Assembly: GCA_021787665.1 (NCBI GenBank)
Contig: JAJYLN010000011.1
Span: forward strand, 1 to 64,000
Source of the DNA: a bacterium
GTDB lineage: Bacteria > JAMCPX01
DNA length: 64,000 nt
Direction of reading: 5' to 3'
The position numbers and the translations under genes were made by a program. The number at the start of each line of letters is the position of its first letter. Position 1 is the first letter of the stretch. Positions 35,336 through 45,242 of the stretch are shown piece by piece. The notes beneath the pieces were generated by a model, which saw nothing but the letters and a program-made list of their open reading frames with translations, ran no database searches and was not told the DNA's origin.

Positions 35336-37050
35336 AGCAGAAGCCTTTACTGGGAGAGATACTCTTAAGCAACAATGCCGTTACACCCGCGCAGATCGAG
35401 GAGGCCCTCGCGTACCAGAAGGAGAAGGGCGGTAAGATCGGGGAACTGCTCCTGACAAAGTTCAAGTTCATAACGGAGCTCGACCTTATCAAGGCGCTGG
35501 CTACACAGTTCGACCTCGAATACATCGCCAACCTGACGAGCCTGAAGCTCGATATGGAGCTCATCCAGAAGTTTCCCAAGGCCCTCTCGCGGCGGTTCGG
35601 CATCATACCGATAGGCAGGGTGGACGGCTTCGTGAGACTCGGGGTCGTGGATCCCGGCGACATCGAGGCTGTGAACGATGCGGAGATCTTTCTCGGGATA
35701 CCTGCCGCGCCGGTGGTGGTGAGCCAGAAGGATGTCATCAACGCAATCAACATTTATTACGACAGGATACAGGTGAGCACCGAGGACATGGTCGAGGAAC
35801 TCGAGGACACGAACCTGGACCATGTCGCTCAGGAGCTGAGCGAGCCGGAAGACCTGCTCGACGCGACGGACGAGGCCCCGATCATCAGGCTCATCAACTC
35901 CCTGCTGTTCGAAGCCGTCAAGAAGCGCGCGAGCGATATCCACGTGGAGCCGTTCGAGAAAGAGGTGTCCGTGCGGTACCGCATCGACGGCATTCTCTAT
36001 GAGGTCATCAAGCCCCCTAAGCGCTTCCAGTCCAGTATCATATCCAGGGTCAAGGTCATGGCGGGCATGAACATAGCGGAGAAGAGGCTGCCACAGGACG
36101 GAAGGATACGGATCAAGATAGCCGGGAAGGACGTGGACATCAGGACGTCCGTGATACCCACCTCGTTCGGCGAGAGGATCGTCATGAGGCTGCTGGACAG
36201 GTCCAGTGTGCTCATCGGGCTGGGCAACATCGGCCTGAGCGGGGAGAAGCTCAAGCTCATCAACCAGCTCATCAAGAGGAGCAACGGCATCATCCTCGTG
36301 ACCGGCCCGACCGGCAGCGGCAAGACCACGACGCTGTACTCGGTGCTCTCGGTCCTGAACTCGCCGGAGGTCAACATCCTCACCATCGAGGACCCGGTCG
36401 AGTACCAGATCAAGGGCATAGGTCAGATACAGGTCAACTCCAAGATTGACCTGACCTTCGCGAGCGGCCTCAGGTCCATCCTCAGGCAGGATCCGGACAT
36501 CGTGCTCGTCGGAGAGATTCGTGACCGGGAGACCGCGGAGATAGCGGTACAGGCGTCCCTGACCGGGCACCTCGTGTTCTCCACCCTCCACACCAACGAC
36601 GCGGCCGGCGGCATAACGAGGCTGATAGACATGGGCATCGAGCCGTTCCTTGTGTCGTCTTCGGTCGTGGCCCTCGTTGCACAGAGACTCGTCAGGACGA
36701 TATGCCCGGTGTGCAGGACTGCCTACCGTCCCGGCGACGACGAGCTGCTGGAAATAGGTATACCGAGGAACGCGCTTGCTGAGGGCGTCATCTACAAGGG
36801 GAGCGGCTGCGGCAACTGCGTCAATACGGGATACAAGGGCAGGACCGGAATCTACGAGATCCTCGTCATAGACGACGAGATACGGACCATGATCACGAAG
36901 GCCGTTGACTCCTCGATGATAAAGAAGGCTGCCGTGAGCAAGGGCATGTCGACACTGAAGGAGGACGGGATCAAGAAGGTCATCGAGGGGGCGACGACCA
37001 TCCGGGAGGTCCTGAGGGTCACGCAGGAAGAGGTGACCGAGATCGTGTGA
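35332..37050 (+). CDS. gspE: Type II secretion ATPase GspE
   Basis: This cytoplasmic ATPase drives pseudopilus assembly. An N1E-type domain (about residues 1-150) is followed by the ATPase core with Walker A GPTGSGKTT near 323-331, the Asp box, Walker B and the histidine box with STLHTNDA. A zinc site is formed by CPVC and CGNC near 460-500, typical of GspE/PilB. Start overlaps the gspD stop as ATGA. Confidence 0.97.
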   Translation: MKQKPLLGEILLSNNAVTPAQIEEALAYQKEKGGKIGELLLTKFKFITELDLIKALATQFDLEYIANLTSLKLDMELIQKFPKALSRRFGIIPIGRVDGFVRLGVVDPGDIEAVNDAEIFLGIPAAPVVVSQKDVINAINIYYDRIQVSTEDMVEELEDTNLDHVAQELSEPEDLLDATDEAPIIRLINSLLFEAVKKRASDIHVEPFEKEVSVRYRIDGILYEVIKPPKRFQSSIISRVKVMAGMNIAEKRLPQDGRIRIKIAGKDVDIRTSVIPTSFGERIVMRLLDRSSVLIGLGNIGLSGEKLKLINQLIKRSNGIILVTGPTGSGKTTTLYSVLSVLNSPEVNILTIEDPVEYQIKGIGQIQVNSKIDLTFASGLRSILRQDPDIVLVGEIRDRETAEIAVQASLTGHLVFSTLHTNDAAGGITRLIDMGIEPFLVSSSVVALVAQRLVRTICPVCRTAYRPGDDELLEIGIPRNALAEGVIYKGSGCGNCVNTGYKGRTGIYEILVIDDEIRTMITKAVDSSMIKKAAVSKGMSTLKEDGIKKVIEGATTIREVLRVTQEEVTEIV

Positions 37051-37056
37051 TGCGCC

Positions 37057-38280
37057 ATGCCTATATTCGAGTACAAAGGCTTTACGGTAAAAGGACAGCA
37101 GTCCCGGGGTGTCATCGAGGCGGACTCGCAGCACCAGGCGCGTGTCAAGCTCAAGGAGATGGGCATCTACGCGACGGATTTCCGCCAGGAGGTCAAGGAG
37201 GCCGGCTCCGACATAACGAAGGCAAGCATCTCGGATCTGCTCACGAGCATCAAGCAGCAGGACGTCGCCATCGTCACGCGGCAGCTCTCGAGCCTCCTGG
37301 GTGCCGGGCTCACGCTCATTGAGGCGCTCGAAGCCATCACGGAACAGATAGATAAGATAAAACTCAAGAAGATCATCAGCAATGTCAAGACCAAGGTGAA
37401 CGAGGGAAGCTCGTTTGCCGACGCACTGAAGATAGCCCCGCGGGTGTTCCCCGAGTTCTATGTAAACATGGTCGCTGCCGGTGAGTCCAGCGGCGCGCTC
37501 GATATCGTCCTCCAGAGGTTGGCGGACTATATCGAGAGTCAGGTACGGCTGAAGTACAAGATCATAGCGACGATGATTTACCCCGCTATCATGGTGGTGC
37601 TTGCAACGCTCGTCGTCATCGTCCTGATGACCTTCGTGATCCCCAAGGTCACGCAGCTCTTCAAGGACGTCAATCAAACGTTGCCCCTGTTTACCAAGGT
37701 GCTTATTTTCGTTAGCGGCATGATGAGTTCGTACTGGTACCTGTTCATCATTGCGGCGATCGGTGCGTACTACTTTTTCAGATGGTATATAAAGACGGAA
37801 AAGGGCAGGGTCAGGTACGAGGCCTTTTTACTGGGGCTGCCGGTCTTCGGGAGACTCATACGGCTCGTCATCATAGCGAGGTTCAGCCGTACGCTGGCCA
37901 CCCTGTTGAAGAGCGGCGTGCCGGTGGTCAGGGCTATGGACATCGTGAAGACGATAGTCAACAATACCATCATCGGTGCCGCCATCGAGAAGGCGAAGGT
38001 CTCGATCGTGGAGGGGTCTTCGATAGCGGCCCCCCTGAAGTCCAGCGGCGTGTTTCCCCCTATGGTAACGAGGATGATTGCCGTCGGAGAGCAGAGCGGG
38101 GAGCTCGAGACCATGCTCGAGAGGATCGCCTCGACGTACGAGGACAATGTGACGACGGCGATTAGTGCCTTGACGGCGCTCCTCGAGCCGGTGATCATCC
38201 TGATCATGGCAGGCATCGTGCTGTTTATCATCCTGTCCGTGCTATTGCCCATATTCCAGATGAATCAATTGGTGCATTAG
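37057..38280 (+). CDS. gspF: Type II secretion inner-membrane protein GspF
   Basis: GspF is the polytopic platform protein that couples the ATPase to pseudopilin insertion. Two homologous cytoplasmic T2SSF domains (about residues 70-190 and 275-395) each precede hydrophobic segments, with three transmembrane helices in all. FxRQLSSLLGAGLTLxEAL and TRMIAVGEQSGELE are family signatures. It starts six bases after gspE. Confidence 0.96.
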   Translation: MPIFEYKGFTVKGQQSRGVIEADSQHQARVKLKEMGIYATDFRQEVKEAGSDITKASISDLLTSIKQQDVAIVTRQLSSLLGAGLTLIEALEAITEQIDKIKLKKIISNVKTKVNEGSSFADALKIAPRVFPEFYVNMVAAGESSGALDIVLQRLADYIESQVRLKYKIIATMIYPAIMVVLATLVVIVLMTFVIPKVTQLFKDVNQTLPLFTKVLIFVSGMMSSYWYLFIIAAIGAYYFFRWYIKTEKGRVRYEAFLLGLPVFGRLIRLVIIARFSRTLATLLKSGVPVVRAMDIVKTIVNNTIIGAAIEKAKVSIVEGSSIAAPLKSSGVFPPMVTRMIAVGEQSGELETMLERIASTYEDNVTTAISALTALLEPVIILIMAGIVLFIILSVLLPIFQMNQLVH

Positions 38281-38370
38281 AGTTCATGGGATAGGTAGCA
38301 TTTAAAGCTCAAAGGGTGTAAGAAGGAAGTTGGAAAGCATGCAGAAAGGCGAGAAGTGAGGAGGTAGCAA

Positions 38371-38814
38371 ATGAACAAACAAAAAGGATTCACCTTGATA
38401 GAGATCATGGTCGTGGTGCTGATCATCGGCTTGCTGGCAACGCTCGTTGCCGTGAACGTGATACCGAGGAAGGAAGAGGCGAACCGGGTAAAAGCAAGGG
38501 CCGACATCAAATCGCTCGAGACGGCGCTGAAGCTCTATTACCTGGACAACCACACCTACCCCACGACCGAGCAGGGCCTGAAAGCACTCGTCGAGCAGCC
38601 GACGACCGGGAACATACCGTGCTGCTGGAAGGAAGGGGGCTACATAGAGGGCGGCAACATACCCAAGGACCCGTGGGGCAACGCCTACGCCTACATCAGT
38701 CCCGCTCCCAACGGTGCAGACTACGTGATTATATCGTACGGCCCTACCGGCAAGCCCGGCGGGACCGGCAAGGACAAGGAAATAACGAGCCTTGACACCG
38801 ACACGAACCCGTAG
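38371..38814 (+). CDS. gspG: Major pseudopilin GspG
   Basis: The type III signal is KGFTLIEIMVVV: cleavage after glycine 6, phenylalanine as first mature residue, glutamate at mature position 5. The C-terminal part has TYPTTEQGL and DPWGN, which mark the GspG fold and its calcium site. GAGGAGG lies seven bases before the ATG, a stronger ribosome-binding site than its neighbours', as suits the most abundant subunit. A 90-base gap after gspF leaves room for an extra promoter or processing site. Confidence 0.97.
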   Translation: MNKQKGFTLIEIMVVVLIIGLLATLVAVNVIPRKEEANRVKARADIKSLETALKLYYLDNHTYPTTEQGLKALVEQPTTGNIPCCWKEGGYIEGGNIPKDPWGNAYAYISPAPNGADYVIISYGPTGKPGGTGKDKEITSLDTDTNP

Positions 38815-38883
38815 AGAAAAGTACTGGTTGCGGCCACAGCTGCTGCTTCCTCTCCGATCGATCAAAGGTTCGACGCATCGTTT

Positions 38884-39420
38884 ATGAAGAAACGAAATTC
38901 TGGAAGGGGGTTTACCCTCATCGAGCTCACGGTGGTACTCTTCATCATCGCCGTAGTCATGGGAATCGTCGTGCCGAGGCTCATGGATCTCACGGGCGTG
39001 GAACTGCGGTCCGAAGTCATGAGGCTGTCCTCAACGATACGGTACGTCTATTCACGGGCGGTTTTCTCGAAGACGGCGTACTTCCGGATCAAGTTCGATC
39101 TCAAGAAGAACGAGTACTGGGTCGAGAAATGCACGCCGTCGCTGGAAACGAACACGTGCGCGTGGAAGTATGATAACAACGTGCTCGGCAAGCCGGAGAA
39201 GCTCGCGAACGGCACGAGGTTCGAAGACATTATCGTGGGTACGGAAACGGTAAGCTCGGACGCAAGGGACGTCGCGATCCAGTTCTATCCCCAGGGGTAT
39301 ATGCCGTACACGATCATCCACATCACGGACGACCGGAAAGACGTCTATTCCCTGGAGGTAAATCCTTTTACCGGGAGGGTCATCATCCATGTCGGGTACT
39401 TCGAGCCGGAAAAAACTTGA
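38884..39420 (+). CDS. gspH: Minor pseudopilin GspH
   Basis: RGFTLIELTVVLFII shows the prepilin-peptidase site and the glutamate at mature position 5. The 178-residue protein has a GspH-like beta-rich C-terminal part. It is called GspH from its size and its place between gspG and gspI. The 70-base gap to gspG holds nothing recognisable. Its end overlaps gspI by 32 bases. Confidence 0.88.
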   Translation: MKKRNSGRGFTLIELTVVLFIIAVVMGIVVPRLMDLTGVELRSEVMRLSSTIRYVYSRAVFSKTAYFRIKFDLKKNEYWVEKCTPSLETNTCAWKYDNNVLGKPEKLANGTRFEDIIVGTETVSSDARDVAIQFYPQGYMPYTIIHITDDRKDVYSLEVNPFTGRVIIHVGYFEPEKT

Positions 39421-39829
39421 ACAGGGCTTCTCGCTGCTCGAGCTCCTTGTCGCCGTTGCGATACTCGCGGTGGGGCTGATCTCCATACAGTCGCTCGAGA
39501 ACCAGAACATAGATGCGTCCAACTACATCGATGATCTGGGGATAGGTATGATGCTTGCGGATTACCGGCTCGGGGAGGAACAGATAAAGACGAACTTCGG
39601 CGATTTCACGCCCCCGCTGAAGTCGTTCGGGGCACAGTTCCCGTCCTTCAAGGTACATACGGCGATCGAGAACGGTCTCTCCCTGCCTATCGAGCTGCCG
39701 ATCCAGCTCCCGGGCGTGCTCGTAGTGAACGTGAGCTGGAAGTTCCACAGCACCATAGAGAAGCTCATGGTCGTGGACTACCTGCCCACGTCCGTCGGTT
39801 CCTCTCAGGGAACCCTCACCACGCCGTAG
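39389..39829 (+). CDS. gspI: Minor pseudopilin GspI
   Basis: The prepilin signal is EQGFSLLELLVAVAIL after a 12-residue leader. The mature part is short (about 134 residues), as in GspI. It ends the gsp run: no gspJ, gspK, gspL or gspM follows, and the next gene is on the other strand after about 250 bases with nothing recognisable. Confidence 0.87.
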   Translation: MSGTSSRKKLEQGFSLLELLVAVAILAVGLISIQSLENQNIDASNYIDDLGIGMMLADYRLGEEQIKTNFGDFTPPLKSFGAQFPSFKVHTAIENGLSLPIELPIQLPGVLVVNVSWKFHSTIEKLMVVDYLPTSVGSSQGTLTTP

Positions 39830-40081
39830 GGGCCCGTCTTCTCACTCGCACCGGCTCCGTCCCTACACGGGGCTCCGATTTTGTGGACCCGGAAGAAGTA
39901 TCTCGTGTCCGGGCAGGGCCAGGTATACGGAAGGCAACCTGAAGCAGTCGCACAGCACCGGTCACCTGTTGCAGAGCAAGCCGTCAACGGATCAGAAGAA
40001 ATGGCGCTGTATCATGATCAAAGACTGACCCCCCTCCGGATCTATGGATGTGCTATGGGCCAAGCCGGCTTATAACAGCGT

Positions 40082-42064
40082 CTACAGTGCTATGAACGCG
40101 TCTGCAAGGGGTTTTATGGAGGCGTCCCTCGTCAGTATCAGTACCTGCGTCTCTTTCGAGAACGACTTTAAGATGGTGTAGACGGCCTGCCTGTTTGCTT
40201 CGTCGAGGGCCGCGAACGGCTCGTCCATGACGACGGGCCAGGGCCATTTCTCCACGGCGAGCCCGAGAACGGACATCGCTAGAGAGAACATGCACTTCTC
40301 CCTCTCAGACCCGGACAGCGCTTCAAGAGAGGATTCCGTACCGTTCGACTGTATCAGGGTGATTCCATGGTCGGACGCGGAAACCTCCTGAATGACGCCC
40401 TTTGTCAATGAGGTAAGGTAGCCGGCTGCCTTTGTTATGGCGAGCGAGACGACGCGGTCCTTGCTGTCGCCGGTCAGATCCGAGATAACGGAGAGGTTCT
40501 GTATGAATACAGGCACCGGCACCGTACTGGAATCTGCCGGGCCCTGTCGTGCCTCCACCTGAGGTCGGGCGACAGGCGCTGCTTCCTGCCACGAGGGGTC
40601 ACGGTCTTTCTTGTCCAGCCGCCTCTTCAGCGACTCTATCTCCTGTGTTAGCGAGTACGGGTCCATACCCGAGCCGGACAGCGCCCTAAGCTGCTCCTGA
40701 ACGCCTTCTATGTCCGCTTTCGTCTGCTCCGCTTGTTTCTTCAGGGAATCGACGTCGGTTCCGGCAAGGAGGTCCCTGTACTTTTTTCGCACGAACTCGA
40801 GTCTGGCGAACTCGTCCTTGTACCTCTTCAGACCCTCTTTCAACGCGGAGGGCGACTCCAGGCCCATGGATGCCGTGATGCTCGTTATCACGGACCCCTC
40901 TATCTCGTACTTCTTTCTCTGCTCCTTTATCTGCTTTTCCAGGGACTCCACCGCCGACCGAGTCTTTTTGATCTCGGACCTCTTGCCAGCGTCTTTCCAG
41001 AGTGCGTACCCCATGATGCCGAGCCCCGCGAAGATCCCGGCCGAGAAGTAGACACCCCACTGGCCGAGCAGCAGCGTGATTGCAACAGGGGCCACGATGA
41101 AGAGCAGGGAGACTGCGCCGCCGGCGATGAACACGGTGTCCTTGTAGAAGGGAGGCACCGCGGTCATGGCGCCGGTGTAATTCGCCTTTTGCCGCTCTAT
41201 GCTCTCTATCTCCTTCCTCATCTTCGCCTCGAACTGGACATACTCGTCCACCTTCTTTTCTATGTCCTCCGGCAGCTCGGCGAACTTGCTCAGGTCCTTC
41301 GCCTCTTTCTCCGCCTTCTCTACATCGAGGGCGCACGAGCTTATCGCCTTGAGCTTGCCCTGGATGTCGGTGAGCACCGACTCGAGCTGGTCGAGCCTGT
41401 CCTGCTGGGCCGCAGCGTCCGAGGACGCTTTCAGTTCGTCGTTGAGCTTCGCTATCCGGGACCGGATCTCGTCCTCGTTCATTCCGTCGCCGGGCGCATC
41501 GACACCGGCGGCCAGCGAAGTCGGTTCCATGCCATCGATCGGCCCGGCGCCTTGGCCGAAATAGTCCTCCGTGCCGCTATCCCGTGTGACCGGAACCTGA
41601 TTCTCTCCCTTGTGTCCGTGCTCCCGGACGAACGGATTGAGGAGCGCGTAGGTGTCCACCCGGTACAACGATCTGTACTGCTCCAGCGGCTTGAAGAGAA
41701 GGTCGCGCACGATGAAGTCTCTTATCTCGGCAGGGTCCTTCGAGATCGTGTCGAACTTACTGCCTTCCTGATTATACTTCGATAGCAGGACCGCATCGGA
41801 AACGACGTCCATGAGCAGCCTGAAGGTGTACGGGCCCTCCTTGAACGTCACCCCGAGCCTGCTGTCTTTCGAGGAGGGGCTCTTCAGGCCGGCCCCCTGC
41901 TCCTTGTCCTGCGCGAGGGAGAAGAGGAAAAAAAGGGCGTCCGAAACGGTCGTCTTGCCTTTCTCGTTCACGCCATAGAAAACATTCAGTCCGTTGTGGA
42001 GTTGAAACTTTACAGGGTCTTTGAACCTCCGAATACCCTGCAGGATCAATTCACTTATGATCAT
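40082..42064 (-). CDS. YhaN-like SMC-type ATPase with a transmembrane hairpin
   Basis: The N-terminus carries a Walker A motif GVNEKGKTT at residues 31-39 inside a RecF/SbcC-type ATPase head, and the C-terminus carries the signature and Walker B ([22 protein letters not shown] near 620). Between them are coiled coils (about 195-300 and 360-500). Two transmembrane segments, at about 309-333 and 337-356, sit at the hairpin end. This plan resembles YhaN-type proteins, which usually pair with an SbcD-like nuclease; none is seen here. The start overlaps the rplS stop as ATGA, so its synthesis is tied to ribosomal-protein synthesis. Function unknown; a membrane-linked DNA-end or stress role is inference. 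Confidence 0.8.
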   Translation of the reverse strand: MIISELILQGIRRFKDPVKFQLHNGLNVFYGVNEKGKTTVSDALFFLFSLAQDKEQGAGLKSPSSKDSRLGVTFKEGPYTFRLLMDVVSDAVLLSKYNQEGSKFDTISKDPAEIRDFIVRDLLFKPLEQYRSLYRVDTYALLNPFVREHGHKGENQVPVTRDSGTEDYFGQGAGPIDGMEPTSLAAGVDAPGDGMNEDEIRSRIAKLNDELKASSDAAAQQDRLDQLESVLTDIQGKLKAISSCALDVEKAEKEAKDLSKFAELPEDIEKKVDEYVQFEAKMRKEIESIERQKANYTGAMTAVPPFYKDTVFIAGGAVSLLFIVAPVAITLLLGQWGVYFSAGIFAGLGIMGYALWKDAGKRSEIKKTRSAVESLEKQIKEQRKKYEIEGSVITSITASMGLESPSALKEGLKRYKDEFARLEFVRKKYRDLLAGTDVDSLKKQAEQTKADIEGVQEQLRALSGSGMDPYSLTQEIESLKRRLDKKDRDPSWQEAAPVARPQVEARQGPADSSTVPVPVFIQNLSVISDLTGDSKDRVVSLAITKAAGYLTSLTKGVIQEVSASDHGITLIQSNGTESSLEALSGSEREKCMFSLAMSVLGLAVEKWPWPVVMDEPFAALDEANRQAVYTILKSFSKETQVLILTRDASIKPLADAFIAL

Positions 42065-42477
42065 GCCTGCGGCTTGCTCTCGTCCTGCGGCGCCGGCGCT
42101 GGCTCAGTTCCCGGTACTATGTCCTTCGTCTCCTTGGCCCTCTTCAGCCGGCTCGATTTGGTGCTGAGTCCTCTCAGATAGTACAGCTTCGCTCTCTTGA
42201 CCTTGGTCTTCTGCGTCACCTCTATCTTTTCTATCGCTGGGGAATACAGCGGGAATATCCTCTCAACACCGACGCCGTACGATACCTTCCGCACGGTAAA
42301 GTTCGTATTGATGCCCCCGCCGCTGATGCCGGTCACGACACCCTCGAACTGCTGGATCCTGTTCTTATCTCCTTCTTTGTACTTGGTATACACCTTCACC
42401 GTATCTCCCGGCCTGAAGTCGATCTGCTTCTTCCCGGTGCCCATAAGCTCCTTTTCCAAAAAGGTCAGACTATCCAT
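42061..42477 (-). CDS. rplS: 50S ribosomal protein L19
   Basis: L19 sits at the interface of the ribosomal subunits. The core is recognisable by [24 protein letters not shown] and [17 protein letters not shown]. The 138-residue protein carries an about 20-residue proline/alanine/acidic tail beyond the usual length. The start at 42477 fits the family; a longer frame extends into trmD. It overlaps both neighbours, trmD and the YhaN-like gene, by a few bases. Confidence 0.97.
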   Translation of the reverse strand: MDSLTFLEKELMGTGKKQIDFRPGDTVKVYTKYKEGDKNRIQQFEGVVTGISGGGINTNFTVRKVSYGVGVERIFPLYSPAIEKIEVTQKTKVKRAKLYYLRGLSTKSSRLKRAKETKDIVPGTEPAPAPQDESKPQA

Positions 42478-43213
42478 TTTTTCCTCCTGATTTTTTATCG
42501 CTGCGCGCCGGCACATCCCCGGTGTACGTTCCCGAAGATGCAAGGAGGTCAGGCCTCTTCTGCGAGGTCAGCTCCCATGCTTGTCTGCTGCGCCATTCCT
42601 GTATGTCTTTATGATTGCCCGACAGCAGTACCTCCGGCACCGCGTGGCCCTCGAAATCTCTTGGTTTCGTGTACTGGGGGTACTCCAGCAGGCCGTTCTC
42701 GTACGACTCATCGATGACCGATTGGCTGTTGCCCACAAAGCCGGGAGCCAGCCTTGCCACGGTCTCGATGAAGACCAGCGCAGCGGGTTCACCGCCGGAA
42801 AGGACATAATCGCCGATCGAGATCTCCTCGTCCGCATAAAACCGGGTGACCCTTTCGTCGATGCCCTCGTACCTGCCGCACACGAGTATGAATTTCCTGT
42901 ACGCCGCGCAGGCCTTTGCGGCCTTCTGGTCGAACTTTCTGCCTCTCGGCGAAAAGACGATGACCCGGTAATCGTCCTCGCCGGACTTTGCGTGCCGAAT
43001 CGCGGAAACAATGGGCCCGGGCTTCATCACCATGCCCGGCCCGCCGCCGTACGGCGTATCGTCGACCGTCTTATGTTTGTCGTCGGTAAAATCTCTTATG
43101 TCCATAACATCTATCGTCAGATCACTCCTGTCTATGGCATCCTTTATGAGTCCATCCATAAAAGGGGATACGAAATATTTGGGAAAGATACTCAGGATCT
43201 TGAATGAAAGCAT
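42470..43213 (-). CDS. trmD: tRNA (guanine-N1)-methyltransferase
   Basis: TrmD methylates G37 of tRNAs and prevents frameshifting. The SPOUT-fold motifs are present: SIFPKYF at the start, [23 protein letters not shown] and [14 protein letters not shown], which form the knotted SAM site. The start at 43213 (MLSFKIL) gives 247 residues, normal for the family. rimM, which usually lies between rpsP and trmD, is absent; only 31 bases separate them. Confidence 0.97.
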   Translation of the reverse strand: MLSFKILSIFPKYFVSPFMDGLIKDAIDRSDLTIDVMDIRDFTDDKHKTVDDTPYGGGPGMVMKPGPIVSAIRHAKSGEDDYRVIVFSPRGRKFDQKAAKACAAYRKFILVCGRYEGIDERVTRFYADEEISIGDYVLSGGEPAALVFIETVARLAPGFVGNSQSVIDESYENGLLEYPQYTKPRDFEGHAVPEVLLSGNHKDIQEWRSRQAWELTSQKRPDLLASSGTYTGDVPARSDKKSGGKNG

Positions 43214-43244
43214 AGCGTGCCGCTGCGATCGACCGTGTCCGCGA

Positions 43245-43490
43245 TTATACGATCTTCTTTGCCTCCAGTTCCAGTAAAGACCTGACCTTCGGAGAGAGCT
43301 GTGCACCCTTGCTTATCCACGCCTTTACCTTTTCAGCATCGAGTCGTATCGTATAGGGCTTTGTCGCCGGGCTGAAATTACCGAGGACCTCGAGTACCCT
43401 GCCTCCGGCCGTATACCGTGAATCTTCCACGACTATCCTATACTGCTGGACGTGCTTCCTGCCAATTTTTTTGAGCCGTATTGCTACCAT
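43245..43490 (-). CDS. rpsP: 30S ribosomal protein S16
   Basis: The family start MVAIRLKKIG and the YRIVVEDSR segment identify S16, an assembly protein of the small subunit. Full length at 81 residues. It follows ffh by 14 bases in the ffh-rpsP-trmD-rplS operon, a common bacterial arrangement. Confidence 0.97.
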   Translation of the reverse strand: MVAIRLKKIGRKHVQQYRIVVEDSRYTAGGRVLEVLGNFSPATKPYTIRLDAEKVKAWISKGAQLSPKVRSLLELEAKKIV

Positions 43491-43504
43491 CGTTACCTCC
43501 GTAC

Positions 43505-44821
43505 TTAGTGTCTGTAGTGCTGTAAGCCTTTTATACCAGTTTTTTTGATAATGTCCATCATCCTCTGAGTTTCGTAGAAACGCTTCATGAGCCTGTTGAC
43601 ATCCTCAACCCTCGTGCCGCTTCCCTTCGCTATCCTCTGCTTTCTTCTGCCGTTCAGGACGTCCGGGTTGTCCCGCTCCCTGCTGGTCATCGAATTTATG
43701 ATGGCCTCAAACTTTTTGAGGTCGTTCCCGACTTCCTCGGACCCGGCTATACCCTTGAGTCTCGAAGCCCCCGGTAGCATACCGACCAGGGATTCGAGCG
43801 GGCCGAGCCTCTTTATCATCCGCAACTGCTTGATGAAGTCCTGAAAGGTGAGTCTGCCCTTTCCGCGCTGGTTCACCTGCTCCAGGTCTGCGCCGGTAAC
43901 GGCCTCGGAAACCTTCTCCACGAAACCGGCCATATCCCCGCTGCCGATGACCCTTGCTATGAGCCTCTCCGGATCGAACGGCTCAAGAGCGGTGATCGCC
44001 TCCCCGGTACCCACGAAGAATACCGGCCTGTTCATCGTCTTTCTGAACGATAGGATCGCCCCGCCCCGGGAATCACCCTCGAACTTCGTGAATACCGCGC
44101 CGTCGTACCCTACCCCGGCCATAAAGCTCTCCGACATTTTCAGCACGTCGTGTCCCATCATCGAGTCTATCACCAGGATGATCGTGGAGGGCCTGAGCAT
44201 CTCCTTCACCTGCCTGAGCTCGCCCATGAGCGTCTCGTCTCCGTGGATCCTGCCCGCGGTATCGACGATGATGAAGTCGCAGCCACGGCGCGCCGAGGAG
44301 AGCCTCAGATCCTTCAGTCCCTCGAAGCCCCGGCCGGCGATTTCCTCGTCTACCGAAAAGCCGTTCGCCTTCGCAAGTACCGCGAGCTGCTCTTGTGCCG
44401 CCGGCCTTGCGAAGTCGAGGGACACCAGGTAGGGCTTCAGTCCCCGCTTTTCCTTCAGGTGCCTGGCGAGCTTCACTGCAGTCGTGGTCTTGCCGGTGCC
44501 CTGCAGGCCCACGAGCATGACGACGTCCCCGGTGGCGTCTACTCTTACAGACGCGGCCGGTCCCATGATCTGTATCAACTCCGTCTTGAGTATACCGAGC
44601 AGGTACCGCGATGGATCGATGCTTTTCGAGAGGCCCTCGCCCCGTGCCTTCTGTCTGACATTATCGATGAGCTCCTTTGCCACCCGGTAATGGACGTCGG
44701 CCTCGAGCATTACGATCCGTATCTCCTTGAGCACGGCATCGATATCGCTCTCCGACAGTACACCCCTGCCGGACAGCTTATCAAAGAGTCTTGTAATCTT
44801 TTCCTGAATGAACTCTAACAT
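43505..44821 (-). CDS. ffh: Signal recognition particle protein Ffh
   Basis: Ffh binds 4.5S RNA and signal sequences and targets ribosomes to the membrane. The NG domain has GLQGTGKTT near 108-116, DTAGRIHGD and TKFEGDSRGG. The methionine-bearing M domain follows from about 300, with GLGPLESLVGMLPG and the RNA-binding SRERDNPDVLNGRRKQRIAKGSG helix-turn-helix region. Full length at 438 residues. It heads the operon. Confidence 0.97.
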   Translation of the reverse strand: MLEFIQEKITRLFDKLSGRGVLSESDIDAVLKEIRIVMLEADVHYRVAKELIDNVRQKARGEGLSKSIDPSRYLLGILKTELIQIMGPAASVRVDATGDVVMLVGLQGTGKTTTAVKLARHLKEKRGLKPYLVSLDFARPAAQEQLAVLAKANGFSVDEEIAGRGFEGLKDLRLSSARRGCDFIIVDTAGRIHGDETLMGELRQVKEMLRPSTIILVIDSMMGHDVLKMSESFMAGVGYDGAVFTKFEGDSRGGAILSFRKTMNRPVFFVGTGEAITALEPFDPERLIARVIGSGDMAGFVEKVSEAVTGADLEQVNQRGKGRLTFQDFIKQLRMIKRLGPLESLVGMLPGASRLKGIAGSEEVGNDLKKFEAIINSMTSRERDNPDVLNGRRKQRIAKGSGTRVEDVNRLMKRFYETQRMMDIIKKTGIKGLQHYRH

Positions 44822-44847
44822 CGGGTTTCCGCTTCATGGAAATGTCA

Positions 44848-44876
44848 GTGTTATTTGAGAAAAGACAGAATGTCAA
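44848..44876 (-). promoter_or_regulatory. Probable sigma-70-type promoter for the ffh operon
   Basis: A perfect TTGACA -35 (44871-44876, minus strand) lies 17 bases from TAACAC (44848-44853), a weak -10. It is about 27 bases before the ffh start, where a promoter is expected. Only the -35 and spacing are strong. Confidence 0.5.
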
Positions 44877-44938
44877 GGAATGGCGAGCCGCGGCCGGGTC
44901 CCGGCAAGTCATCGCATCGAGAGAAGAAGGGGATAGTG

Positions 44939-45065
44939 TCAAATGAGGGTTTTCGTCAGTACCTTGTCCTGTTCGGACAGGGCGGATTCTACGGACGGAT
45001 GGTTGTGGGCAATGATGATGCCGACCGCATTCGCGCGGAGTGCCGCTCGTATCGGTTACTTCAAT
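44939..45065 (-). pseudogene. radC remnant
   Basis: On the minus strand, one frame reads IEVTDTSGTPRE and the adjacent frame, after a shift near 45030, reads ALRANAVGIIIAHNHPS, then SEQDKVLTKTLI and a stop at 44939. The HNHPS motif with a following SEQD is the JAB-type metal site of RadC proteins. The rest of the protein on both sides is missing and the usual glycine after HNHPS is lost. It is a short decayed piece of a RadC/JAB gene. Confidence 0.65.
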
Positions 45066-45242
45066 CTACGTTACGGACAGCTTTGGGACAGGGGATTTGT
45101 TGGTAGATTTCGTTGACAAACAGCGGAATATGGCATGTAATGGGATAGACCGGGCAGAGTATTTTGAGACAGGTCGTACTTGGCGTGGCATGCAGGGTTC
45201 CGGGTATTGTTTCTACTGAAAGCATTTTTGAGGGAGGGGAAC

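Noticed and set aside
32819-37677. Long minus-strand open frames opposite gspD, gspE and gspF
   Set aside because: The plus-strand frames carry full type II secretion motifs; the antisense frames have none.
39830-40081. Missing gspJ or gspK fragment after gspI
   Set aside because: No prepilin signal or related frame is present on either strand.
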